A stretch of DNA of 8,998 nucleotides, from assembly GCA_005881235.1 (NCBI GenBank), contig VBEQ01000115.1, positions 1-8,998 on the forward strand, read 5' to 3'. Below are positions 1-6,524 of this stretch, piece by piece (positions within the stretch are counted from its first letter, which is position 1; every line of letters begins with the position of its first letter). The notes under the pieces were generated by a model. The model saw only the letters and a program-made list of their open reading frames with translations, made no database searches and had not been told where the DNA came from. Source of the DNA: Chloroflexota bacterium (GTDB taxonomy: Bacteria > Chloroflexota > Dormibacteria > CF-121). The position numbers and the translations under genes were made by a program.

Positions 1-1
1 C

Positions 2-643
2 ACGCGCATGGTGGGGGCGGTCGTCATGGCGCACGGTGACGACTCCGGCCTGCAACTGCCGCCCCGCATCGCGCCGGTGCAGGTCGTCATCATCCCGATC
101 TTCCGCGGCGACGCCGAGCGGGTCCAGATCGAGACCGCGCTCCGGCAGGTGCGTGCCGACCTGGAAGACATCCGCGTCAAGGTCGACTGGCGCGACGAGC
201 GGCCCGGATTCAAGTTCAACGAGTGGGAGTTGAAGGGTGTCCCGCTGCGCATCGAGATCGGTCCGCGCGACCTGGCCAAGGGCGAGGCCACCGTCGTCCG
301 TCGCTTGAACCGCGCCAAGCAGGCAGTCCCGCTCGGTGAGCTTGGTGTCGCCATCCCGGCACTGCTCGAGGAGGTCCAGGAAGCGCTCTTCAGGCGAGCT
401 CGCGACTTCCGCGAGGCGCACACCGTCAGGGTGGATTCGCTGGACGCCCTGGTGCGCTTCTTCGAGACCTCTATCGGGTTCGCCGTCACCACCTGGTGCG
501 GCCGGGAGGACGACGAGGGCACCGTGAAGGACCGGACGACGGCCACCACCCGGGTGATCCTGTCATCGGGGCGGCCGGAGCAGCCCTGCGCCGTCTGCGG
601 CCGTCCGGCCACGATGGAAGTGGCCTGGGGCAAGGCCTACTGA
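2..643 (+). CDS. proS: Prolyl-tRNA synthetase, archaeal/eukaryote-like form, C-terminal 213 residues (5' end outside window)
   Basis: This cytoplasmic class II enzyme joins proline to tRNA-Pro using ATP. The reading frame is open from the window edge, so only the C-terminal part is present. Seen: class II motif 3 at visible residues 11-25 (HGDDSGLQLPPRIAP), then the anticodon-binding domain from about residue 26 to 130 (APVQVVIIPI start, later WELKGVPLRIEIGPRDLAKGE), then a C-terminal zinc-type domain ending in Lys-Ala-Tyr. That domain and the terminal Tyr are hallmarks of the ProRS group shared with archaea, eukaryotes and Thermus; the E. coli-type enzyme lacks them. Cysteines at visible residues 166, 196 and 199 match three of the four zinc ligands; the expected fourth position (about 171) is Asp. 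The ATG at 8 falls inside motif 3, so it is not the start. The stop lies 56 bases before rel. Confidence 0.95.
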   Translation, partial: TRMVGAVVMAHGDDSGLQLPPRIAPVQVVIIPIFRGDAERVQIETALRQVRADLEDIRVKVDWRDERPGFKFNEWELKGVPLRIEIGPRDLAKGEATVVRRLNRAKQAVPLGELGVAIPALLEEVQEALFRRARDFREAHTVRVDSLDALVRFFETSIGFAVTTWCGREDDEGTVKDRTTATTRVILSSGRPEQPCAVCGRPATMEVAWGKAY

Positions 644-670
644 TTGCATTCCCGGAAGTTCGGGGATAAT
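644..670 (+). promoter_or_regulatory. Possible sigma-70-type promoter for rel
   Basis: TTGCAT at 644-649 resembles a -35 box and GATAAT at 665-670 a -10 box. The spacer is 15 bases, shorter than the usual 16-18; reading the -35 as ATTGCA (643-648) gives 16. Transcription would start near 677, giving a leader of about 23 bases before the rel ATG. The region is clearly more AT-rich than its surroundings. The call is by eye only, and rel could also be read through from proS. Confidence 0.4.
648..667 (+). other. Seven-base-pair hairpin between proS and rel
   Basis: ATTCCCG (648-654) pairs with CGGGGAT (661-667) around a six-base loop GAAGTT, with one G-T wobble at 650/665. It begins five bases after the proS stop and overlaps the spacer and the first half of the possible rel -10 box. 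No T-run follows, so it is not a standard intrinsic terminator. It could attenuate readthrough from proS, act as an operator, or be chance. Confidence 0.35.
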
Positions 671-699
671 TCCGCCATCAACGAAATAGGGATGCGGAG

Positions 700-2850
700 A
701 TGCAGTTTGCCGACCTTCTGACCAGGCTGAGCTACCTACCGCCGAAGGACATCGAAGTCCTTTCGCGGGCCTACGACGCTGCCGCCAGCGCCCACCATGA
801 CCAGAATCGCCTGTCGGGCGAGAAGTTCATCGAGCACCCGCTGAGCGTCGCCGCCATCCTGGCCGACCTCCAGCTCGATCGCGACACCCTGGCCGCCGCC
901 ATCCTCCACGACACGGTGGAGGACACCCACCTTACCGTCTCCGACCTGGAGCAGAGCTTCGGGCCGACGGTCGGCAAGCTGGTCGCGGGCGTCACCAAGC
1001 TCGAGAAAATCTCCTTCCACAGCCCCGAACAGGCGCAGGCCGAGAACGTCCGCAAGATGCTCGTCGCCATGGCGGAGGACGTCCGGGTGGTGCTGATGAA
1101 GCTGGCCGACCGGCTCCACAACATGCGGACGGTCGAGTCGCTACCGGAGGTCCGTCGGCGGGCGATGGCCCAGGAAACGCTCGACATCTACGCCCCGCTG
1201 GCGCACCGCCTGGGCATGTGGAACATCAAGTGGGAGCTGGAAGACCTGTCCTTCGCCCAGCTGCATCCTGACGAGTACCGCGAGATCGTCAAGAAGATCG
1301 CGCGCAAGCGCAAGGAGCGGGAGACCGCCGTCAACGACATCAAGGAGATCCTGGAACGCGAGCTGACCAGCGTCGGCATCAAGGCCGATACGACGGGTCG
1401 GCCCAAGCACGTCTACAGCATCGCGAGCAAGCTCGCCATGGGGAAGGAGTTCGAGGATATCTACGACCTCTCGGCGATCCGGGTGCTGACCGACTCCATC
1501 AAGGATTGCTATGGCGCCCTGGGCGTCATCCACTCGCTCTGGAAGCCGATTCCGGGCCGCTTCAAAGACTACATCGCAATGCCGAAGTCGAACGGGTACC
1601 AGTCGCTGCATACCACCGTGGTCAGCCACAGCGGTGAGCCGATGGAGATCCAGATCCGCACGCAGGAGATGCACCGCACGGCGGAGTGGGGCGTGGCGGC
1701 CCACTGGACCTACAAGGAGGGCGGCAAGGACGACCGCAAGATGGACCAGCGCTTCGCCTGGCTGCGCCAGCTGATGGACTGGCAGAAGGAAGTGCTCGAC
1801 GCTGAGAAGTTCGTCGACGCCGTCAAGGTCGACGTCTTTCGAGACGAGGTGTTCGTCTTCACCCCGAAAGGGGACGTGCTCGCCCTGCCAACGGGCGCGA
1901 CGGCCGTCGATTTTGCCTACCGCATTCACACCGAGGTCGGGCATCGCTGCATCGGCGCCAAGGCCAACGGGCGGATGGTGCCGCTCGACTACCAGCTCCA
2001 GAACGGCGACATCCTCGAGGTCCTCACCTCGAAGGGTCCGCACGGACCGAGCCGCGATTGGCTGGGCTTCGTCAAGACGGCGGGGGCCTCGCAGAAGATC
2101 CGCGTCTGGTTCAAGAAGGAGCGGCGCGAGGAGAACGTCAGCAAGGGCAAGGAGCTGCTCGACAAGGAGTTTCGGCGGATGCAGCAGCGGGCGCTCGCCT
2201 CCATCGGCGACGAGCGCGTGCTCGAGCTGGCCCGGGAGTTTCGCTTCACCGACCTCAACGATTTCTACGCCGCCATCGGATACGGCGACGTCAGCCCGCA
2301 CTCGGTCCTGCTCAAGTACATGGCGGCCAGTGAGCCGCAGACGGACGGCAATGGCGAGTTCCCGCTCATTCCGCTCGTCCCCCAGTTCAAGCCCACGGGC
2401 GAGATTCGCGTCAAAGGCGAGCGAGGCGTGCTCACCCAGATCGCGCAATGCTGCAAGCCGGTGCCGGGTGACCCGATCAGCGGCTACATCACCCGGGGCA
2501 AAGGGATCACGGTCCATCGAACCAGCTGCAAGAACATCATGAACGTCAGCAACCAGGAGCGCGTCGTCCCGGTCGACTGGGACACGGGCGGCCGCCAGTT
2601 GTACCCGGTCGGGATCAAGATCGAGGCCTGGGATCGAACCGGCCTGCTTCGGGATATCGCGACCGTGATCGCCGAAAGCAAGATCAACCTCACCGGTGCC
2701 GAAGTCCAGGTCTACGACGACAAGACGGCGGTGATCTCGACCACGGTCGAGATCAGCAGCCTCACCCAGCTCAGCCGGCTGATGGAACGGCTGGAAACGG
2801 TCAAGGACGTGCACACCGTGGCCCGCGAAGGCAACCTGGCGCACAGCTGA
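700..2850 (+). CDS. rel: Bifunctional (p)ppGpp synthetase/hydrolase (Rel)
   Basis: Makes (p)ppGpp from ATP and GDP/GTP when uncharged tRNA sits on the ribosome, and degrades it through the N-terminal HD domain. At 716 residues it is near the usual family length. Hydrolase (about 1-190): R37, H46, H70-D71, E74-D75, D137 and N141 are all present, so it should be active. Synthetase (about 225-345): GRPKH at 233-237, D256, RFKD at 287-290, K296, Y300 and E316. The RxKD motif is the one found in bifunctional Rel, not the EXDD of RelA-only enzymes. TGS domain about 376-442, with VGHRCIG at 413-419, the part that contacts the tRNA CCA end in RelA. Zinc-finger-like domain with C584-C585, H606 and C610; ACT domain about 635-708. 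Start: AGGG at 688-691 lies eight bases before the ATG. Nothing appears degraded. relA is the common alternative symbol. Confidence 0.98.
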   Translation: MQFADLLTRLSYLPPKDIEVLSRAYDAAASAHHDQNRLSGEKFIEHPLSVAAILADLQLDRDTLAAAILHDTVEDTHLTVSDLEQSFGPTVGKLVAGVTKLEKISFHSPEQAQAENVRKMLVAMAEDVRVVLMKLADRLHNMRTVESLPEVRRRAMAQETLDIYAPLAHRLGMWNIKWELEDLSFAQLHPDEYREIVKKIARKRKERETAVNDIKEILERELTSVGIKADTTGRPKHVYSIASKLAMGKEFEDIYDLSAIRVLTDSIKDCYGALGVIHSLWKPIPGRFKDYIAMPKSNGYQSLHTTVVSHSGEPMEIQIRTQEMHRTAEWGVAAHWTYKEGGKDDRKMDQRFAWLRQLMDWQKEVLDAEKFVDAVKVDVFRDEVFVFTPKGDVLALPTGATAVDFAYRIHTEVGHRCIGAKANGRMVPLDYQLQNGDILEVLTSKGPHGPSRDWLGFVKTAGASQKIRVWFKKERREENVSKGKELLDKEFRRMQQRALASIGDERVLELAREFRFTDLNDFYAAIGYGDVSPHSVLLKYMAASEPQTDGNGEFPLIPLVPQFKPTGEIRVKGERGVLTQIAQCCKPVPGDPISGYITRGKGITVHRTSCKNIMNVSNQERVVPVDWDTGGRQLYPVGIKIEAWDRTGLLRDIATVIAESKINLTGAEVQVYDDKTAVISTTVEISSLTQLSRLMERLETVKDVHTVAREGNLAHS

Positions 2851-2860
2851 GCCCTCCGGC

Positions 2861-2917
2861 CGTTACCACTTCGTAACGCTGAACGGATCAGCCGGCGGGG
2901 AAACGGTTGCCGTAACC
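2861..2917 (+). promoter_or_regulatory. Dyad-rich intergenic segment with repeated GTAAC cores
   Basis: The gap between rel and the surface-protein gene holds a perfect inverted repeat, CGTTAC (2861-2866) and GTAACG (2873-2878), around a six-base centre. The core CGTAAC recurs at 2911-2916, and ACGG/CCGT (2903-2906, 2910-2913) and GGTT/AACC (2905-2908, 2914-2917) form two overlapping short dyads. This looks like a binding site for a dimeric regulator, or a hairpin after rel. No T-run follows, so an intrinsic terminator is not supported. The regulator is unknown. Confidence 0.35.
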
Positions 2918-2926
2918 CGCGCTGCC

Positions 2927-2932
2927 TAGCAT
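2927..2932 (+). promoter_or_regulatory. Possible -10 box giving a leaderless surface-protein mRNA
   Basis: TAGCAT fits the TANNNT -10 pattern and ends nine bases before the ATG at 2942. Initiation seven to ten bases downstream would place the 5' end at or next to the start codon. No Shine-Dalgarno-like sequence occurs just before this ATG (GCATCGAATTCCA), which agrees with leaderless translation. No convincing -35 box; TTGCCG at 2907-2912 is only 14 bases upstream. Confidence 0.35.
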
Positions 2933-2941
2933 CGAATTCCA

Positions 2942-3805
2942 ATGGGTGCCCCTTCGAATAGCTGGCGCGCGCTCGCGGGCTTCCTTGGCGTTGCCGCCGG
3001 AGTCGCCCTGCTGTTCGCCCTCGTCGCAATGGTCGCCCTTCGACCCAGGGACGGCCTGGCCTGGGTGCGGGTTCCCGATCTCGGCGCCGACCTGCGGGTC
3101 GACGCCGGGCTACAGACCAAACCGCTAAAGGAGACCGTGGTCGCGGCCGTGCTCCAGGACCTAGCGCTGGACGGTACCACCGGCAGCGGTCTCGCTGTCG
3201 CCCCCGCGCTGGCCGTGACCCAGCAGCCCGCCGTGGCGATCAACGCCTCGCCGGCCGCGCGACCAGTGAGTCCTTCTCAACCCGGGCCAACGGCAACGCC
3301 TGATCCCGGACCAGCGCCAATCCCAACATCCACGGCGACGCCGACCCCCACCCCGACCCCAACGTCCACCCTGGCTCCGACGCCCGTCCCCACGGCCGTC
3401 CCGACACCAGCGCCAACACCGAGCCCGACTCCGGCGCCAACACCGAGCCCGACTCCGGCGCCGACCCCCACGCCGCAGTTCGCGATCAGGTGGGCCGGCG
3501 AGCTGGTCACCAAATCAAAGAACAACGGCAATGGCGGCCGCTGCTCGCAGACCACGGTCACGGCCGCCGGTGGCTTCACGACCAACGGTGTGGGCGGCTC
3601 GGTCTCCTACCAGTGGGTGCGGGTCGACAACCAGGGTAAGCGGACCATCGGGGCCTCTGGCACGATTCAGGTGGCGGCCGGCGATACCAACCTGCATGTC
3701 GTCACCAGCGACACCTTTACTCCCGTCCACAGCGGCTCCGATCAGCTGGTCTTCCTCAGTCCCGCCTACTCTGTGCCGGCGCAGAGTTGGAACTGTGTTG
3801 GCTAG
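2942..3805 (+). CDS. Membrane-anchored Pro/Thr-linker surface protein of unknown function
   Basis: I do not recognise this 287-residue protein as a named family. Residues 11-33 form one hydrophobic segment after a short N-terminus with a single Arg, and no clear signal-peptidase site follows, so it is probably an N-terminal anchor with the rest outside the cell. Residues 34-110 are moderately polar and undefined. Residues about 113-178 are a low-complexity linker of Pro, Thr, Ser and Ala, typical of extended wall-spanning stalks. Residues 179-287 look like a single beta-rich domain: alternating strands (VSYQWVRVDN at 221-230, TIQVAAG at 241-247, QLVFLSP at 268-274) and only two cysteines, C201 and C285, which could form a disulfide joining its ends. 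An Ig-like beta sandwich is my inference. The stop codon lies within the start of the diguanylate cyclase gene, suggesting co-expression. Start choice: first ATG before the anchor, with a -10-like box just upstream. Confidence 0.8.
   Translation: MGAPSNSWRALAGFLGVAAGVALLFALVAMVALRPRDGLAWVRVPDLGADLRVDAGLQTKPLKETVVAAVLQDLALDGTTGSGLAVAPALAVTQQPAVAINASPAARPVSPSQPGPTATPDPGPAPIPTSTATPTPTPTPTSTLAPTPVPTAVPTPAPTPSPTPAPTPSPTPAPTPTPQFAIRWAGELVTKSKNNGNGGRCSQTTVTAAGGFTTNGVGGSVSYQWVRVDNQGKRTIGASGTIQVAAGDTNLHVVTSDTFTPVHSGSDQLVFLSPAYSVPAQSWNCVG
3331..3474 (+). repeat. Low-complexity Pro/Thr-coding repeat with a 24-base tandem duplication
   Basis: This C-rich stretch encodes the Thr-Pro stalk of the surface protein. 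Within it a 24-base unit, starting GCGCCAACACCGAGCC, occurs twice exactly and head to tail at 3410-3433 and 3434-3457, encoding Ala-Pro-Thr-Pro-Ser-Pro-Thr-Pro twice; the next copy begins but diverges. Shorter CCGACCCC-type repeats lie at 3340-3361. Such identity points to recent slippage or unequal exchange, so stalk length may vary between strains. Confidence 0.8.
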
Positions 3806-6485
3806 ACCGCGCGTCGGCCGCCCGCTAACGCTGCCTACCCTGAGGATCCGCACCCAGATCATCCTGCCGTTCCTGCTCCTGATGCTTATCCTGGGCGTGA
3901 TCGGCACCTACCTGACAACCAACCTGGTCGCGACGTCGCTGGAGAACCGCATTGCCGACCAGTTGGCTCACTCCGAGGACGCGGCATTGGACGCCGCGGT
4001 CAAGCTCCAGGGCCGCCAGGTGGCGGCGATCCGCTTGGTCGCCAATACCGAGGGGATCGACCAGGCGGTCCGCGCGGGCGACGCAGCGGCGCTTCGCCGG
4101 CTGATCGTGCCCCTCGAAGTGAACAATCGCCTGGGCACCGTGATGGTCTTCGATCCCCGTGGAAAAACGATCCTCGAAATCAGCCAACCGGACGCGACGA
4201 ACCCTGGCGGCCTCGTCTTCCAGAGCGGGACCGATCTCTCGACTGAGTCGGTGGTGCAGCCGGTGCTGCGGGGCGACTACGACGCGCTAGGCGACAAGTA
4301 CATCGGCTACATCGGGTCACCGCCGCGCGCGCTGGCGGCGGCGGGTCCGGTCCTGCTCGGCGATCGGGTTGTCGGTGGTGTCCTCGTGCAAACGCCACTG
4401 GCCGGGGTGCTCACCGAGATGCAAACCAAAGCGCAGGCCGAGGTCGTCCTGCTCGACGCTGCCGGTCAGCTGCTGGGGAGCACGATGCCCGGGATCAAGG
4501 GAGAACTGATCGACGAGCACCTGCGCTCCTATCTGGCCCTGTCATCTCCCGGCCGGGCCGCGTCGCGAAGCCTGTCGGTCGGCAGCCAGGAATACGAGTT
4601 TCAGTTCACCAACTTCTACCTGCGCCAGGAGGCCGCCGGCTATGTCGCCGTGGCGGTCTCTCGCAAGAGCGTCATGGAGGCCGGTACGCAGTCCGCGATC
4701 CAGATGACGACGCTCTTCGCGGGGGTCGTGCTCGTGCTGTTGCTGATCGGCTACCTGCTGGCCTTGCGCCTGACCCGGCCGATCGAGGCGCTCGTGAGCG
4801 GTACGCAAGCGGTCGCGCGCGGCGACCTGACCAAGCGGCTCGAGGTCCGGCGTCGAGATGAGCTCGGTGAGCTGGCGACCGCTTTCAACACCATGACCCA
4901 GGATCTTCAAGAACGAACCCGATCCCTCAATGAGCAGATGCGCCGCCTCGCCGCCCTGTCGCAGACAAGCCAGGGCCTGGGCAAGCAATCCGAGCCCGGC
5001 GCGATGGCGGAGGCGATCCTCGGTGTCAGCCTGAAAGCCCTCGGGCTCGAAACGGCACTGTTGCTCGCCCGCAATGAGGCGAACGGGCTCGAAGTCCGCG
5101 CCACGGTCGGCGCCTCCGCCAAGGCTGCCGGTCAGCTGGCACGGCTGAGTCCCGCGAAGCTGGCGGAAGGCTTTGCGAACGAAGCGAGGGCCGGCGTCGA
5201 AATCGTTGAGACGCTGCCCAGCGATGCGCGACGGGCCCTCCGCGTTTTCGCCGAGCTCGCGGGTGTCGAGCGAGCCCTGGTCGTGCCTCTGATTCGCGGC
5301 GAGCGCAACGCGGGATACCTCGTCACGGGCCTGGCCGCCGGATACACGTTGCCCCAGCAGGATGTCGAGCTGCTGCAGACGATCGCCACCGAGATGGCGT
5401 TGATGATCGAGAACGCCGACCTGCGCAAGAAGGCGGAGCTGCAGTCCCACCGTCTCGACCAGGCCATCATCGCCCTGGAGAAGATCTCGCAGGCGCTGAC
5501 GGCCGTGACGGTCGGAACCGACAACCTCTTGCGAGCGGTGGCGCATGCCACCTCAGAGATCCTCGACGTCCCGTATGCATCCCTGCATCTGCGTAAGGCG
5601 GCCTGGCGGCAGCAGTTCTCCGATGTCATCGTGGGTGCCACGACGCGGCGCGAGCTGGCGGCGGTGCGCCAGGGCGGGGACGTGGCTACCCAGCGCGTTG
5701 TGCGACCCGAGCAGGTGCTCGAGCTCGACCTCCTCGACGACCGTGGCGAGCCCTTGCCGCTCGCGCGGCGGATTGGGCTGCAGCGGACGGTCGCCATCCC
5801 CATGTGCCTGGCAGGCGAGATCGTCGGTGTCCTCGCCGTCCACATGAAGGAACCACGGCCATTGGAGCGGAGTGAAATCCGTGTGCTGCAAACGCTGGCG
5901 AACCAGGCCGTGATCGCGATCGAGAATGCCGCAGCCTACGAGCGGACCAAGGAATTGGCGACGACCGACGCCATGACCGGTGTCGCCAACCACCGTGAGC
6001 TCGAGACCTACCTCGACCGCGAGCTGCAGCGGGCCCGAAAAGCGAGGGAACCTCTTGCCATCATCATGTGCGACGTGGACCACTTCAAGGCCATCAACGA
6101 CAGCGTCGGTCATCCCGCCGGTGACAAGGTGCTGCGCCACCTCACGCGACAGATTCTGCTGCCCGCGATCCGGCCCAAGGACCTCGTCGCCCGCTATGGC
6201 GGCGATGAGTTCGTGCTCGTGCTGCGGGGTGCGGACAGTCGGGCAGCTGTCGCGATTGCCGAGCGGATCCGGCGAACGGTGGCCGGCCAGGCCGTCATGC
6301 TCGATGGCAAGGCGGTTTCGAATCTCTCGCTCAGCCTGGGCATCGCCGTCTTCCCGCGGGACGGCGACAGCCGCGAAGCCCTGGTGCAGGCCGCCGACCA
6401 GGCGCTTTACGTCGCCAAGCGGACAGGTCGCAACCGGGTGGTCCGTAGCGACGCGGCATCCGCCGAAACGCAGCTGGCGAGCTAG
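3795..6485 (+). CDS. Membrane-bound diguanylate cyclase: sensor domain-HAMP-GAF-GAF-GGDEF
   Basis: Predicted to make cyclic di-GMP from two GTP in response to an external signal and to ligands of its cytoplasmic GAF domains. From the chosen start it has 896 residues: TM1 about 22-42; an extracellular sensor about 43-300, plausibly double-Cache-like (strands MVFDPRGKTILEIS at 117-130, EVVLLDAAGQLLGS at 216-229); TM2 about 303-323; HAMP about 324-375; GAF1 about 385-542; GAF2 about 555-712; GGDEF domain about 718-885. The active site is intact: GGDEF at 802-806, D760 in CDVDHFK, N768-D769. RPKD at 793-796 lies exactly five residues before GGDEF, so the product-inhibition I-site is also intact. 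There is no EAL or HD-GYP domain. Start: GTG 3795 (or TTG 3798), overlapping the upstream stop by 11 bases, since the next in-frame ATG lies inside TM1. An open frame continues upstream to an ATG at 3531, but that would overlap the surface-protein gene by 275 bases. Confidence 0.93.
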   Translation: MLARPRVGRPLTLPTLRIRTQIILPFLLLMLILGVIGTYLTTNLVATSLENRIADQLAHSEDAALDAAVKLQGRQVAAIRLVANTEGIDQAVRAGDAAALRRLIVPLEVNNRLGTVMVFDPRGKTILEISQPDATNPGGLVFQSGTDLSTESVVQPVLRGDYDALGDKYIGYIGSPPRALAAAGPVLLGDRVVGGVLVQTPLAGVLTEMQTKAQAEVVLLDAAGQLLGSTMPGIKGELIDEHLRSYLALSSPGRAASRSLSVGSQEYEFQFTNFYLRQEAAGYVAVAVSRKSVMEAGTQSAIQMTTLFAGVVLVLLLIGYLLALRLTRPIEALVSGTQAVARGDLTKRLEVRRRDELGELATAFNTMTQDLQERTRSLNEQMRRLAALSQTSQGLGKQSEPGAMAEAILGVSLKALGLETALLLARNEANGLEVRATVGASAKAAGQLARLSPAKLAEGFANEARAGVEIVETLPSDARRALRVFAELAGVERALVVPLIRGERNAGYLVTGLAAGYTLPQQDVELLQTIATEMALMIENADLRKKAELQSHRLDQAIIALEKISQALTAVTVGTDNLLRAVAHATSEILDVPYASLHLRKAAWRQQFSDVIVGATTRRELAAVRQGGDVATQRVVRPEQVLELDLLDDRGEPLPLARRIGLQRTVAIPMCLAGEIVGVLAVHMKEPRPLERSEIRVLQTLANQAVIAIENAAAYERTKELATTDAMTGVANHRELETYLDRELQRARKAREPLAIIMCDVDHFKAINDSVGHPAGDKVLRHLTRQILLPAIRPKDLVARYGGDEFVLVLRGADSRAAVAIAERIRRTVAGQAVMLDGKAVSNLSLSLGIAVFPRDGDSREALVQAADQALYVAKRTGRNRVVRSDAASAETQLAS

Positions 6486-6510
6486 CGCGGAACCCCGCAA
6501 AGCCATTCGC

Positions 6511-6516
6511 TAAGCT
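6511..6516 (+). promoter_or_regulatory. Possible -10 box for a leaderless hisS-aspS mRNA
   Basis: TAAGCT fits TANNNT and ends eight bases before the hisS ATG at 6525. The intervening bases (TCGTCACC plus the preceding T) contain no purine-rich ribosome site. This matches the arrangement at 2927-2942 within one base. No -35 box is visible. The alternative is readthrough from the diguanylate cyclase gene, 39 bases upstream. Confidence 0.35.
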
Positions 6517-6524
6517 TCGTCACC

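Noticed and set aside
1141..2844. 567-codon open frame on the - strand opposite rel
   Set aside because: It lies wholly opposite a well-conserved gene, has no recognisable motif, and long antisense frames are expected in GC-rich coding DNA.
3331..3474. CRISPR-like array
   Set aside because: The repeats are contiguous, without unique spacers, and encode an in-frame Thr-Pro linker.
3277..3585. Gly/Val repeat protein on the - strand
   Set aside because: It is only the reverse complement of the Pro/Thr stalk repeat; no start signal supports it.
3531..3794. N-terminal extension of the cyclase to the ATG at 3531
   Set aside because: The extra 88 residues are Arg/Ser/Pro-rich shadow sequence overlapping the surface-protein domain; the hydrophobic TM1 follows naturally from GTG 3795.
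6487..6498. GCGG-AACC-CCGC hairpin after the cyclase stop as a terminator
   Set aside because: Only four base pairs and no T-run; too weak to call.
4542..6506. Two long - strand open frames (334 and 317 codons) opposite the cyclase
   Set aside because: Antisense shadows of conserved HAMP, GAF and GGDEF coding sequence.
6486..6524. T-box or other leader RNA controlling hisS
   Set aside because: The spacer is 39 bases, far too short for a T-box, and no specifier or antiterminator element is visible.
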